Shown here piece after piece: positions 24,272 to 37,718 of a stretch of DNA of 64,000 nt (its first letter is position 1; every line of letters begins with the position of its first letter). The notes beneath the pieces are model-generated. The model had not been told where the DNA came from, made no database searches, and saw only the letters and a program-made list of their open reading frames with translations. The position numbers and the translations under genes were made by a program. The DNA is from Gymnopus androsaceus JB14 (lineage: Eukaryota; Basidiomycota; Agaricomycetes; Agaricales; Omphalotaceae): positions 532,989 through 596,988 of the forward strand of contig ML769387.1 in the NCBI GenBank assembly GCA_009733575.1, given 5' to 3'.

Positions 24272-25377
24272 GGATAATAACAGGGAACGCTGTTTGCTTG
24301 AAAGAGAGTGTCGAGATACTGTTCAGGTCAAGGTCAATGAATGCAATGTAGGATATCGTTCGACGAGATCAAATACCTAAAAGCAGAATGCCGAAGGTGA
24401 TCTGTTCGTAGAAGGCGAAGAAAAACTAGCCTTAAAGCAAGGGAAAGGACTGTGAGAGGAAGGATTGATGGAGCACTGAGAGGAACGATCCACCTTTTAT
24501 ACAACGACGGAACCCCCACTCTGTTTCCAAGTGACAAATCCAAGTTTCGAAGAAAAACATCAAGTACGCTGTTTCCTAAGATGAGCCGGACTCTACACGC
24601 GGACGCGTCAATAACGCGTCAAACCTTCGTATCAACCGATCGCTGTAGAGGCCTAAGTTTTAGCGGCAGTTTTTGGAGTTGGAAACGCTTTACGATCTTC
24701 GCGATCGGATCGTCTGAAGCGTAACAATTTTTAGCGAACAAGCAAATATAGATGTTCACCATACGAACATAGGGTGCTTGTTCGAACAGGATGTTTAGTG
24801 AATTCGTCGGTTAACACTGATAGAGTCCACTGTTCGGCATTACTTGCGAGAATCGAAGAATCGATAGTCTGCAACGTCCGCGTATTAAGCCCTTAATCAT
24901 AACTAATGATCATTTAACGTGTCAATGGCGATCGGACAGAAAGAGAAGGCGCAAGGACAAACTCAACATGAACCTAAACAGGAGAGAATAAATATCGCAT
25001 TTGAATGAGAACCTAGCCAGAGATTTAGTATGCCATGAAGCTAATGAAGAAGTACTGCGTCTAGTAAACCGGCTCGTTCTCTGAGGGGTGCAATCAAAGT
25101 ACAGTGGAGCCTGCTTGGAAACGATGACTTCCAGTCAGATTGAAAACACACACACAGTTAAAACCCGACGGCTGCCTCATATGTTCGGATCTGAGGGGCG
25201 GGAGTCGGAAAGAAGGAACGTCGGGCCTCGTACTAGATTAAAACAGGCTAATAAATAGTGTTAATTCAGGTCAGGAAGGTACACCGTATCTAGGCTAGCT
25301 TTATGACTTACCGAAATCAGACTCGAAAGCAGAGATACGCGCACGTGGCTCTAATCGCCTTTGCCTTTTCTTCCACG
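24272..25377. other. Intergenic between repeat gene and thymidylate kinase
   Basis: About 1.1 kb with no supported gene. It holds both divergent upstream regions. A poly-purine patch CACACACAC occurs near 25148. Confidence 0.45.
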
Positions 25378-26236
<859 letters not shown>

Positions 26237-26340
26237 TCGTCAGTCTGTCAGATTTCATTCGATTCTGCTTATGTTGAACAAGGAAAAGAATTTGAACAAA
26301 CAATACAGATCCAATATACATATTCAGCGTGCTTCGACAC

Positions 26341-27612
26341 CTAATCAGTTTCCTGTGGGTTCACGACAAGCTTAATTCCGCTACTGGATCCGCTCATTCC
26401 GCCACTAAAGATCCTCTTACATCCATCAGCGATGGCATTCAAACCACCTGAAAGTATCTCCACGCGATTGGGCTGGATACACAGATGTCAGTAAAAGGAG
26501 GGAGAAACCATCTTGGGATTTACCTTGATTGTCCCATCTTGCACCAGCTTGGGCATTTCTTTCCACATCGTAGTCCCGAACTCTCTGTTCAGAGGGAGAT
26601 GAGTCGACGCAAAAACCCCGATGACCGTCTTTCCTGTGGCTTCGGCATCCTCATACTTGGGCGGAGCAGGGTGCGCGCAAGCTAGTGTCCCATTGGGAGC
26701 GAGACATGCATAGGCAGCATTCTGTCCTTCGGGAGTAGCGACAAACGCGGCGTAGGCGAATTTGATTGGCTTGGATGTGATTTCCTTTACAATACGAGGT
26801 ATAGCATCAAAGGGAACATCAGCACGGTCGATAACGTGAGTAGCACCGATGGATTTGAGGAAATCGGTGTGTCTGCTAGAGGCGTAGGTGATGATGGTGC
26901 TGAAACCGAGGTATCTGAAGATTTGGATGGCTGGTTGTTCGGATGAGTGAGTGGATATGAATGCGAAGGGTTAGTACGTACCAAACTGGCCTACAGAGGT
27001 ACCGCCACCAATTACCAGGGCGGGCTCACCAGCGAAGCTGACCTTGGGATCGAAAGTGGGATTCAATCCCGCTCCGACGGGACTGGCAGCCAGAAGAGGG
27101 AACGCAGCAGTGGCGAACGTCAAAGGTATAGAAGCTGCTTCAGCGTAACTGAGGCTCGACGGGATCTATCTAGAAAGTGAGTGAGAGAAAATGGGAGACA
27201 GTTACAGGAAAACTTACCTTCCCGACAGTTCTGGTATGGACTAATGTATACTGTTGAAAACCCGCATAGTTATTGATAGTTTGCGAAGGGAAAAAGCTAT
27301 TGGAACCAAACGTAAGTGTGTAACCTCATTAGGGATCTAAGCGCTTACACTTTATCCCCTTCTGAATAGTCTTGCACATCTTCACCAACAGTCGACAACA
27401 TCGCCAGCGACGTCTGCACCTAGTATAGCAGGGTACTGGATATTAGGAACCATATCAAGCGCCTGAATAATGGCATCGACTGGGTTGATTGCGGCGGCTT
27501 GGACTTTGACGAGGATTTCGCCCGGACCAGGCTTCGGGATAGGCATGGTGAAAAGAACGAAAGGACTTTTCGCCTTCTCGACGATGAGAACTTTCTGTAC
27601 TGGAGATGTCAT
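26341..27612 (-). CDS. Zinc-type alcohol dehydrogenase-like / enoyl reductase (MDR family)
   Basis: Medium-chain NAD(P)H-dependent reductase of the kind common in fungi. It starts MTSPVQKVLIVEKAKSPFVL, with the GroES-like domain PKPGPGEILVKVQAAAINPVDA and YPAILGADVAGDV. Later exons contain FFPSQTINNYAGFQQY, PSSLSYAEAASIPLTFATAA and the nucleotide-binding stretch GEPALVIGGGTSVGQFAIQIF. The end is GIKLVVNPQETD. The catalytic zinc ligands of true alcohol dehydrogenases are not present, so a quinone oxidoreductase or trans-acting enoyl reductase role is more likely. About five exons. Neighbours give no pathway hint. Confidence 0.85.
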
Positions 27613-27841
27613 TATATCTGTGCTGGAGATGAAGATGAAGTTGGTTAGTGAAGATGATGATGTAGGAGGTTTTTCTTATAAAGAGCTAGCAATGAGACGG
27701 ATACACGGATGATCTAGTGTATCGGAGGCTTAGCGGAGCAGTTACTAATATTAAGATGGTATCTTCGAGCGCGTAGCAGTGATAGTTTTACCGTGGATGC
27801 GCTGGCGCAGGTGTCCAAATACAACCACCCAGCCAACGTAC

Positions 27842-28379
27842 TCACTCAACTCACTTTTTTTAGGATAAGGCTCCTGTACTAGATCCCGCCATCGTCCTCC
27901 TTCACTTCAAATCCTTCCTCCAATTATTAGGAGAAGATGGTAATCGCTTCCAAGCGAGGATGATGCCTCAGGGAGCGATCCAGTCGCGCATGCACGCGGC
28001 TTTTGATTCACGTCAGTGCAAATACAGAGTGGAAGGAGATATAGACTGGGTGAAGATATCGACTATACGAGGGTTGAGACCACTCCAGCGGGATCCGGGG
28101 GTCGGTGCTGCAAGCGAGCTCTGCACAGTCAATGTTCTGCGGGTTGGAATGAGGATCAACAAACAGATTCCTCAAAGTTAACATACTATCTCGTCCAGCA
28201 CTCCTCCACTTGACCATCAATTTCATCCTCGGAGACTTCAGTGTCGCACTCTTTACGGCAGTTGCGCTAATTTTGTTATTCTGGTTCAGTCATTTCAGCC
28301 TCAATGTCATTGAGCTCATCCCGGTGAAGCTGAGCAAGATCAAGGAGTCTTTCAGAGTCGCGCGCATTGAGAAACTATG
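27842..28379 (+). CDS. Unidentified gene fragment, possibly a membrane protein C-terminus
   Basis: Separate plus-strand blocks look coding: APVLDPAIVLLHFKSFLQLL and GNRFQARMMPQGAIQSRMHAAFDS near 27862-28011, and a hydrophobic block LTINFILGDFSVALFTAVAL followed by a basic end KIKESFRVARIEKL and a stop near 28378. Frames between them change, which may be introns or decay. No start codon or family could be assigned. Confidence 0.3.
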
Positions 28380-28944
28380 ACGAGGTCAGAAGCAGATGCG
28401 CAACCAGTTGAAAAAGCATCAATTGCAAACTGTTGCGTACTGTCATCATCGCGGTCTTTCGAGATCGCTTTCGATATACTGGCGAAGAGCCATAAGTTGG
28501 ACGCGGTGGTGTCGAGGCGTTTTAAATACCAGTTAAATAGCGGAACCTATGCTTCTCTCTCAGAAACGAACAGAATTTTTGACGGCACTCGATCGACCTC
28601 GACCTGGCTTGAAATTTGCCAAACACAGACTAGTAATTGAAGGTTTTGCCTCAAAGTGCTTGATTTTGTAATCGCTACTGTAGTCAAATGTACGCTCCAT
28701 ATAATAATACGATGTTTCATTTCATAGGTATATAAGTATACAATATCACTATTATACTTCAATACTATTCAGAAGCTATCGAGCATTTTGGTGAGTTATC
28801 GCAATGCTCAGAGCGCCGAGAATGGAGACTTACGAGGTACTACAGCTTGGACTGTAGTATCACCAGAGCCCTGCGAGTGCATCCGTCGACTCGGGGCAGA
28901 TTGTGTGGGTGTGGGAGGCCGCCACGGCATCGTTAAACATCGAA
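28380..28944. other. Intergenic upstream of the PAB1-fragment copy
   Basis: No gene supported and no recognisable similarity to the upstream part of PAB1, so the copy did not bring the parental promoter. Confidence 0.4.
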
Positions 28945-30255
28945 CGACAAAAAGATTACGTCGGACACCACATTTCTTGAAAGGTCAGTGATACTTTGTT
29001 GTAATGATCCCTTTGTTAAAGTACAGGAACGTCAATCCAAGCACGAAATGACGGCGCAGTTCACTAACCTCTATGTCAAGAACTTCGGTCCCAAAGTTTC
29101 TCAGGAAGAGTTTGAGAAGCTCTTTGAACAATTCGGTACCGTCACATCTGCTATCGTCCAAGTAGACGAAGAAGGAAAGAGCAGAGGCTTTGGTTTCGTC
29201 AACTACAAGAGTCATGAGGAGGCCGCAAAGGCTGTCGAGGTTCTTCATGACACCGAGCTTAATGGCCGCAAGCTCTTCGTATCTCGTGCTAAAAAGAAGG
29301 CTGAGCGTGAGGAGGAGCTTCGCAAGGTGTATGAGCAGGCTAAGATGGAGAAGTTGACGAAATATGAGGGCCTTAACCTTTACATCAAGAATTTGGAGGC
29401 TGATGTTGATAGCGAGAAGCTGCGCGCCGAGTTTGAGTCTTTCGGTGCTATTACCAGCTGCAAGGTGATGCGCGATGAGAAAGGGACTTCCAAAGGATTT
29501 GGTTTCGTCTGCTTCTCTTCTCCCGACGAGGCAACCAAGGCTGTTTCAGAGATGAACAACAAAATGATTGGTTCGAAACCCCTCTACGTCTCTCTTGCCC
29601 AGCGCCGCGAAGTCAGGCGCCAGCAGCTCGAGAGTCAGATCGCCCAGCGCAACCAAATCAGGATGCAGCAAGCTGCCGCTGCTGGTACGCCTGGAGGTTA
29701 CCCTCCTGGACCTAGGTTTCTTCCTCAGGGACGTGGTGTTCCTGCTGGTCGCGGTGGTCCTCCTGCTCGTGATCCTGCTCATGAAGCTCCTGCCTTCAAC
29801 ACTGCTGCCCTTGCCAACGCCAGCCCGATGGAGCAAAAGCAGATGTTGGGTGAACATATTTACCTGAGAATCGCTGGGTATGTCTGTGATTTGTCTCTCG
29901 TCGAGCTTTTCCTAATTTCTCTCCAGATCTCAGCCTGAATTGGCCGGAAAGATCACCGGTATGCTTCTAGAGATGGAAAACACAGAGCTCATCCAGCTTT
30001 TGGATTCGCAAGAAGCCATTAACAACAAGGTTCAGGAGGCTCTTATCGTTCTCCAGGAGTACAATAGTACCAAGGAGGAGTAAGCGCTTAACTGCGTTTA
30101 TTCGATGTGTCGTGTATGACGCTGGGTATATAGTAGGTCTTGTCGCTCTTGGATGGATACGTTTGTCGAGTTGAACGTATCCGTCTGTCCATTCGTTTTA
30201 CCATGCATTGAAATTACTCATTCATGTACTTGCGCTTTGTTGTTCATCTGGGTAG
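28945..30255 (+). repeat. Inverted partial duplication of the PAB1 locus
   Basis: From about 28945 (AACGACAAAAAG, end of RRM2) through the following intron, RRM3, RRM4, the C-terminal domain and the 3' UTR to about 30255, the sequence matches the reverse strand of about 52395-54165. The match covers two introns and some 170 bp of 3' UTR, so it was copied as DNA. Confidence 0.9.
29048..30083 (+). CDS. Truncated poly(A)-binding protein paralogue (RRM3-RRM4-MLLE)
   Basis: The frame [12 protein letters not shown]... keeps RRM3 with RNP1 [13 protein letters not shown]4 with KGFGFVCF, a shortened Pro/Gly linker and the C-terminal MLLE domain ([20 protein letters not shown], then [17 protein letters not shown]). 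One intron (29879-29927) matches a parental intron. RRM1 and RRM2 are absent and about 140 linker residues are deleted in frame. I count about 20 replacements in the first 215 residues compared with PAB1 in this window. The frame is open from 28988, so the start could be 60 bp earlier. RRM1-2 give most poly(A) affinity, so the product would bind poly(A) poorly but could still bind PAM2 partners. Whether it is expressed is unknown. Confidence 0.7.
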
Positions 30256-30836
30256 AGGTGAACGAGCTTGAGGTAGCTGATAGTTGGAGTCGATGTTCAA
30301 GGAGAGCTAGCGAAAGACGTGGGTGATGTTGCTGTTGGAGTACCGTGAAAGATGTTATTGGACTTGTCTCATTGGGCTGCTGCCTGTCCCCGTATCTGAT
30401 ATCCATTCCTATCCCAGTTTCATACAAGGTAAATTACTTTGTTGAAGAAGGTAGAGCGGAGAATTTTGAGCTTGTTGGATGGTAATCGCAGGACATATGC
30501 CGTTTGTTTCCACTTCAGCTCTATCGACTGCATTCTGTTCAGCGGAAGCTAAGAGTATTGGCCGGAGACTTTTCGGAAGTGGATGTTACAACTTCAATGA
30601 ACCTAAAATTTACCATTTGTGTAAGTACTTGGATTGGTAAGTGAAGAGGTTTAGGAATGATTCGGTGCTCCTGAGTCCCAGGCCTGCACAGTTTTGGAGG
30701 TTTTCACTGCATGCAAAATGAATATCCTCAAGCCATAGAAAATCTCATAGTTGCAAGAACCCTCTTTGAGAGGACTGGGGGTTGCATCTTGCCTGCAAAG
30801 TTTGGGAGACATCCATGATATTCCAGAAGGAATATC
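30256..30836. other. Intergenic, no gene supported
   Basis: Contains about 43 bp at 30721-30763 that is repeated imperfectly at 31199-31241, just outside the probable solo LTR. Confidence 0.4.
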
Positions 30837-31199
30837 TGTTGGAATATCAAAGGTAAATATATCCTATCGAACTATACATGGAATGCTTTCTCGTAGTCTC
30901 CACTTGTTTGTATCACCATCCCATGCACTCCACTGTTATCGTCTCGCAGACTCCACATAGTCTCTCGCCGTATCCACTTGCTCTCTCGCAGAACCCACTT
31001 TACCGTATGGACAGTAGCCACACATATTCACGCAGTAGCCACTTGCCCGATATATCATTTGTACTTAGGACTGTATATAAGCTTAGGTACCATACCCTGT
31101 AATAACACCGTTGTCCCCCATCGATCTGTGTGATTGTTACTACTAAGTCCTGTGTGGACTTATTGCTGCTACTTCCTATTTAGGAACGTAACTCTAATA
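30837..31199 (+). mobile_element. Probable solo LTR (363 bp)
   Basis: The segment begins TGTTGGAATATC and is flanked by the 5 bp direct repeat ATATC at 30832-30836 and 31200-31204. It contains a TATATAAGC promoter-like box at about 31073-31081 followed by a CCTGTAATAACACCG region, the usual order in an LTR. The right end reads CTCTAATA rather than ending in CA, so one terminal base would have mutated. No internal retroelement coding sequence is present, as expected after LTR-LTR recombination. Confidence 0.5.
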
Positions 31200-31204
31200 A
31201 TATC

Positions 31205-31550
31205 CCCAGGTCATAGAAAAACTCACAAATGCAAAGACCCTGTTCTACAAAATTTGGGATTAACAGAGGATGGACAAAATACCATGCCAAAATAAGGCTA
31301 CAAGGAATCAACAAGGAATGGCATCTATCACACATAATCATATAATCCTCATATTGCAATTTGCATAGAGTAATTACTCATATGCATGATAAGTACATAC
31401 TAATTCGGAGCATGATATACATAAAGGGCAAAAGAATGGATCCTCATCCCCATCTGATCCATAATCAAAACTCAAGCTGAGATCTTCCTTCGTCCTCCAA
31501 TTTCTTCTGATGTCTCCCTCACAAAACCCCTGCCCAATGAATAAATCCAC
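31205..31550. other. Intergenic
   Basis: No coding signal. Downstream of the small secreted protein gene. Confidence 0.4.
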
Positions 31551-32039
31551 CTAGACAGTGCCAGAAATGCACTCATACGATCCAAAAGGATTTTTCAGAT
31601 ACGGGTTCGATGTGGCCAAATCCAAGACTTCTTCACCATTCTCAAGGACAAGCGCATCACCAGTGCATTCGTCGTTCCTATTATTTCAAGTATCATAAAT
31701 ACCGCCGTCAAGTTCGATTCAGAGGGGTGACCACTTACACATAGACGGTGCAGGTCACACCGGTAAAGTCGGTATTAGCGAGACTGGAGATGTTGTGATA
31801 GAAAGGCGCGGGGAACACGGTGCAGGTACCAAACACTGCGCCAAAGATGCCACAAGAGCCATCCGCGAGGTCGGGCTCTGTGCAGACAAGGAGGTAAAAG
31901 CTAGGTCCTTGACGCTTGGATATCTGTTACAGTAATCAAAAAGGTTTTTAGGTGAGTGTCAAATAATAATGCATACCGTGCTAGCAGCGAGAGCAGTAGT
32001 AACTGCGGTGAGGAGGGTGGCAAATACCATGGTACGCAT
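31551..32039 (-). CDS. Small secreted cysteine-rich protein
   Basis: Three exons (32039-31977, 31923-31739, 31677-31551) keep frame and give about 124 residues. It starts MRTMVFATLLTAVTTALAAS, a clear signal peptide, followed by ISKR, a possible Kex2-type cleavage site. The mature part has six cysteines in CTEPD, CGIFG, CTVF, CTVYV, CTGD and CISG contexts, an even number suited to three disulfides. It ends GSYECISGTV. Both introns (53 and 61 bp) have good GT-AG ends. I recognise no named family; small secreted proteins of this kind are common in mushrooms and some act at host or substrate surfaces. Confidence 0.65.
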
Positions 32040-35000
32040 ACTTGTCAGATAAAAAGCGGCAGAAAATTAGACTTTAGAACTGGGCAATTTGTTCTGAAGA
32101 TACAGAAGCAGATTTCTCAAGGACTTTTCTAATCTTTTATATACCTCCAAGTCTGACTATGAACGGGATCTAATTCAGGAATACTTACCTTGAAAATCGT
32201 AATATGCCAAATGATGTCCAGAACTGACAAAAATATGGCGAAGTCGGACAGAAATGTAGAGGTAAATTATTTTTTTCAAATTCCAATTTATTTAGAACTG
32301 GTTTAGAACCATTAAGCGAACATTTTTCACCGGAATGAGGTGCGCTAGCTATTAAGTAATCAACTGCAAATACGCTAGCACGAAGCTACAGCTAAATACA
32401 ATGTATACAGTACTCTATTCAGCTCCTCCATTCCATAAAAGTCCAAATCGGGCATAGTACTTACTAGCAGTTGCCCAAATAAAATTGAACTCAAGTATTG
32501 TGGATCCGCACTAAAGTCCAGCTTCCAGATATTTTCCTCTTGCCGCCTTGCTTGTAGGTTAGATCCCGTTGGGTCGGGTAAGTCAGGACTAGCACTAGTA
32601 GTAGTTAATTTTCCTAACACATACTTGGACTCGGAGGTGCTGGTATGCACTATTATCTCTGGGACGGCCCTACATGGATTTTTCTTTCACTTGCTAGCGC
32701 TCTTTTGCAGGGCATTCGGTATTGAAATGGCAGACAGTATGCTCGTATCGTGACTTCAATTGAAAAAGTCAGCGTTGGCCATTCAGTTTTTGAATTGAAA
32801 TCTCATTTTCCCGAGGTTGTTATAGTTGAGGTTGCCTGTTATAGTATTATAGTAACGCCATCGTCATCTGGCATTTCAATGCCGAATTCCCCTTGGGCCT
32901 GTAAGAAGATAAATTACAAGAAATTGGGTTCGAGATTCGCGATAGAAATCCGCTAAAAATCAGCAAATTTTATTATTTCCTGCCCGCCTTCTGTACCGCA
33001 GGTACCCGTAATTGAGCTTTGGCTTGAGCTTTTTGAGAACTATCGAGCCCGACCCCTGCTCGCACATCACTAGCGCGGTACAACGCAGACACAGCGTAGA
33101 CACGGCTTGCTTTTCCCATAGCATGAAGTGGGGTCGATAAAACATTGAAGGCAGTTGGAGCATGTTGCAAAGCAAGTTGAATATCCAGACGCAGCGAACA
33201 TTAACTTTCAACTTGCACATACGTCCGTCGTCTGGATCCGAGTCAAGAATAGTAGCAAGGGCTTTTGAGGAGCCCGAAAACTTTGAACACTACCTTTGGC
33301 ACCCGCTGGTCAAGGAACCATCATATCTGTCGAGGCAAAACATTTGAAGTTCATCGAAGTTCCTTTGAGTCTTACATAGTTACAACTAATTCTTTGCAAC
33401 TTATTTTAGTTTCCGAGTCTGTTCCTCGAAGCAGTTTTCCATTTATATTATCCCCATGGCGTTGTTTTAGCCTCTTTGGTTTGTTCTTGGATCTTGGATT
33501 GTGGCTTCAATCTGCATGTTGAAGCAATTTCAGTCCCACAGTCGAGGTCGAAGTACCACTGGCCAATGGCGGTAGAACCGTAGCTGCCGTCCTCGACCCG
33601 CTCTCACACCAAACCCAGTATGGCAGCATTATGATCAAAGCAAAGGAAGAGCGATGCAAGAGCGACTTGGAGGAAGAATTCAAAAGATTCCAAGGGTATC
33701 GAGGTTGAATTCAAGACGTGGGTGCGAATGAGTGAAGTCCCCAGAATAACAGGAGGGCTCAGCAGGGCTGGAGGAGAATAAATGGTGCCGTTGAAGTAAG
33801 ATTTGTACATGGTTGCATTACCCAAATCTTGCAATACCACTTACATACTTATTGAAGCTCCAAACAAGGCACATCGGCGATACTAGTAGTGGTAGCAGTA
33901 AACTTGAAGCTGGGAAACGCAAACCCCACCATAACTGCCTATTTCAGAGAAGAGCATACATCGTAAGGAGGCAGAGCGCTGGGCAGCCTCTCGAGTCCAG
34001 TGGAGTCTTGATTTTTTTGTTTCGAGAAAGAGCAAGATTGCATCTGACTGAAGCATAGTTTGAAAGCCTAGTATGAACAGCCCCCAGTCCAGTCCCGATT
34101 TGCAAATTCATTCCAGGCTTGCAGAGAGTAAGCTTGAGCCTGACATGTTTGAAATACGTCGACTTTGTAACACGCGAAGCGCCTGGAGGAATTTGGAATC
34201 TGGAATAGCTTGAGATTGACTCGGATGTGAAAAATTTGAGCCCTAAACAGGTTAACGTCCTTCCTTCTCGCTATGGCTACCCTAATACGATCTCCACCCC
34301 AGCAACGAGTCGGCGACGAAAGTGGAGGCGGGATCTGGTCCACTGGGTGCATAGGGATGAACAGAATCTGAGACCAATTGCAAGATTACATCGAATATAC
34401 ACATACTTTTTGCAACTTGAAACAACTTATAGGCTAGAGTAAACATTATAAAGTTAAGGCTGGGAAACAGAAAGCGGAGGCGAGGGAGGGATCTGGTCCA
34501 GGGCGTACGGGGAGAGGAAGCTTTCGGGTAAACGACTCGATGCATGCTACTCGAATTGAACACCTCCAGGCTCCGAGAACCGAATGCAGAGCAACCGTAT
34601 CCAGAGCGCAATTCCAATGTCAATTCCTTGCAGAACCGAGAGGCCCAACATGAAACAGACGGATGCTGCAACATGCACCGACTCAAATATTGCGGGGATA
34701 AAAGTAGAATGGGCTGTAACAACGCTTCCCCGCCGGTGATTCTAAGCCTTCTGCACTGGGAGGAGGAGCCTCGTCCAAGCCTATACTCGTCATCAGCTCA
34801 AAGTCCAACATCAAGCAGAGGTTCTCTTTACCAAAACGCCCGTTCGCTATTTACGCATATATCCCTGCAGCCGCTGCCAACACCTCAAAGTGCTCAGAGC
34901 GCTCCCATCCCAAAGACCTATCGATACCCTTGATAAACTTGTCTCTGGTTGCATGCAGTGTGAAGCTGGCAGATGAACACGGTAGGGCACCAATACACCG

Positions 35001-36178
35001 GAAATCGATGGCGGTCTAGTGTTTTGGAGTCGATGAAGAACCGTCATATAGGTCGTTGAGCATTCGTTCGCGCGTTCTTGACCCAAATTTTGTACGATAT
35101 CAAGAGTGAATGCTTAACAACGACCTGTTGGAGAAAGCAAAGGTATACCTAAGCGCCAAGGCCGGTATCAAAAACTCCGCGCGCAATCACTTAAAAGCTT
35201 CCGAGTTGCCCAATAGCTCCCGCCGATGGCAGTGAGCTCTGGGACCGAGCCTGCAGAGCCTACATGGGATGTGTGAATTTGGAGTCTCTCCTCCCTTCCC
35301 GGGCCTTCCGCAGCCCTCCCTCTACCCACTGTTTCCTCCCGCTCCTTTGCACACTCCCTCTTCCCTCCATGCTCAGCGCAGTATATGCGCTATGTCCCGA
35401 GGTCGTACGCATTAACCCCACAGTGAAAAGTCTGAGAATCTTGCTTCACTTTGAAGTTTTCGTTGGATTTTTCACAATTTAGATTTCAAGTTTGCCTGAC
35501 TGACTGGGTGACTCTGGATAGCTGAATGAACATTGAACTCAGTACTACTATAGTGCATCCCAAAACCCATAGCCTGGAATTGAATCGACTACTGTAAAAA
35601 GAAAAGAAAGACGATTGGAAAAATATCAAGTTGCTATATATAACAGATGTAAAACATAAAAGAAGAGAAATAATAAGTTACTACATAGTATAAATGATAT
35701 GTATTGAATAAGGAAACGAAAACAAAAGCCAAGTCAGAGTCTAGTTCCTGTTTAATCGACGTTGGTCTCAAAGGAGTAGCAATGTATAACATAACAAATC
35801 GTAATCGTAATCATAGCAATGTCGCGAACTGAACTGCATCACACCAACGCCAACGCTTATCTACCCTGCAATCGACCCCTGTCTACTCCCCGGCCTCGAT
35901 CCCCCACCAACACTAGGAGGCTTGGGTAACTCTCCCCATGATATATGTTTCTGCGTCGGTGTCGTCCGCCCTGAACCTCCAGTACCGTATGCATCGGCCA
36001 GTGACGAACGAAGACGCCGCAAACGCTGACGGGGGATGCGCGACTCGAGACTCGAAGCGAGTGGGGGAAGGGAGAACGCTGCGTTTCGAGGACTCCGCTC
36101 GAGCCAGTTTTTCGGTTGGGTTGGGGTAGTTGGGAGGTGGGAGGAGGTGAACTTGAGTTGAAAGCTTGACCAATGGAG
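32040..36178. other. Gene-poor 4.1 kb with decayed repeats
   Basis: No intact gene found. Short frames at 32375-32650, 33604-33840 and 34544-34933 have no recognisable family. Two copies of a dispersed repeat lie in minus orientation at about 34282-34370 and 34405-34540. Confidence 0.5.
34282..34540 (-). repeat. Dispersed repeat family, two copies
   Basis: Read on the minus strand, both copies contain a CC(C/T)TG(G/T)(A/C)CCAGATCC-like core followed by a pyrimidine-rich stretch. The second continues into TTATAATGTTTACT and the first shares CACCCAGTGGACCAGATCC with the copy near 41155. Related copies lie at about 38775, 40600-40725 and 41115-41205 on the plus strand. Confidence 0.65.

Positions 36179-37718
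<1,540 letters not shown>

Noticed and set aside
29546..29867. Antisense frames in the PAB1 copy
   Set aside because: Mirror of the sense RRM coding sequence; the parent locus shows the same shadows.
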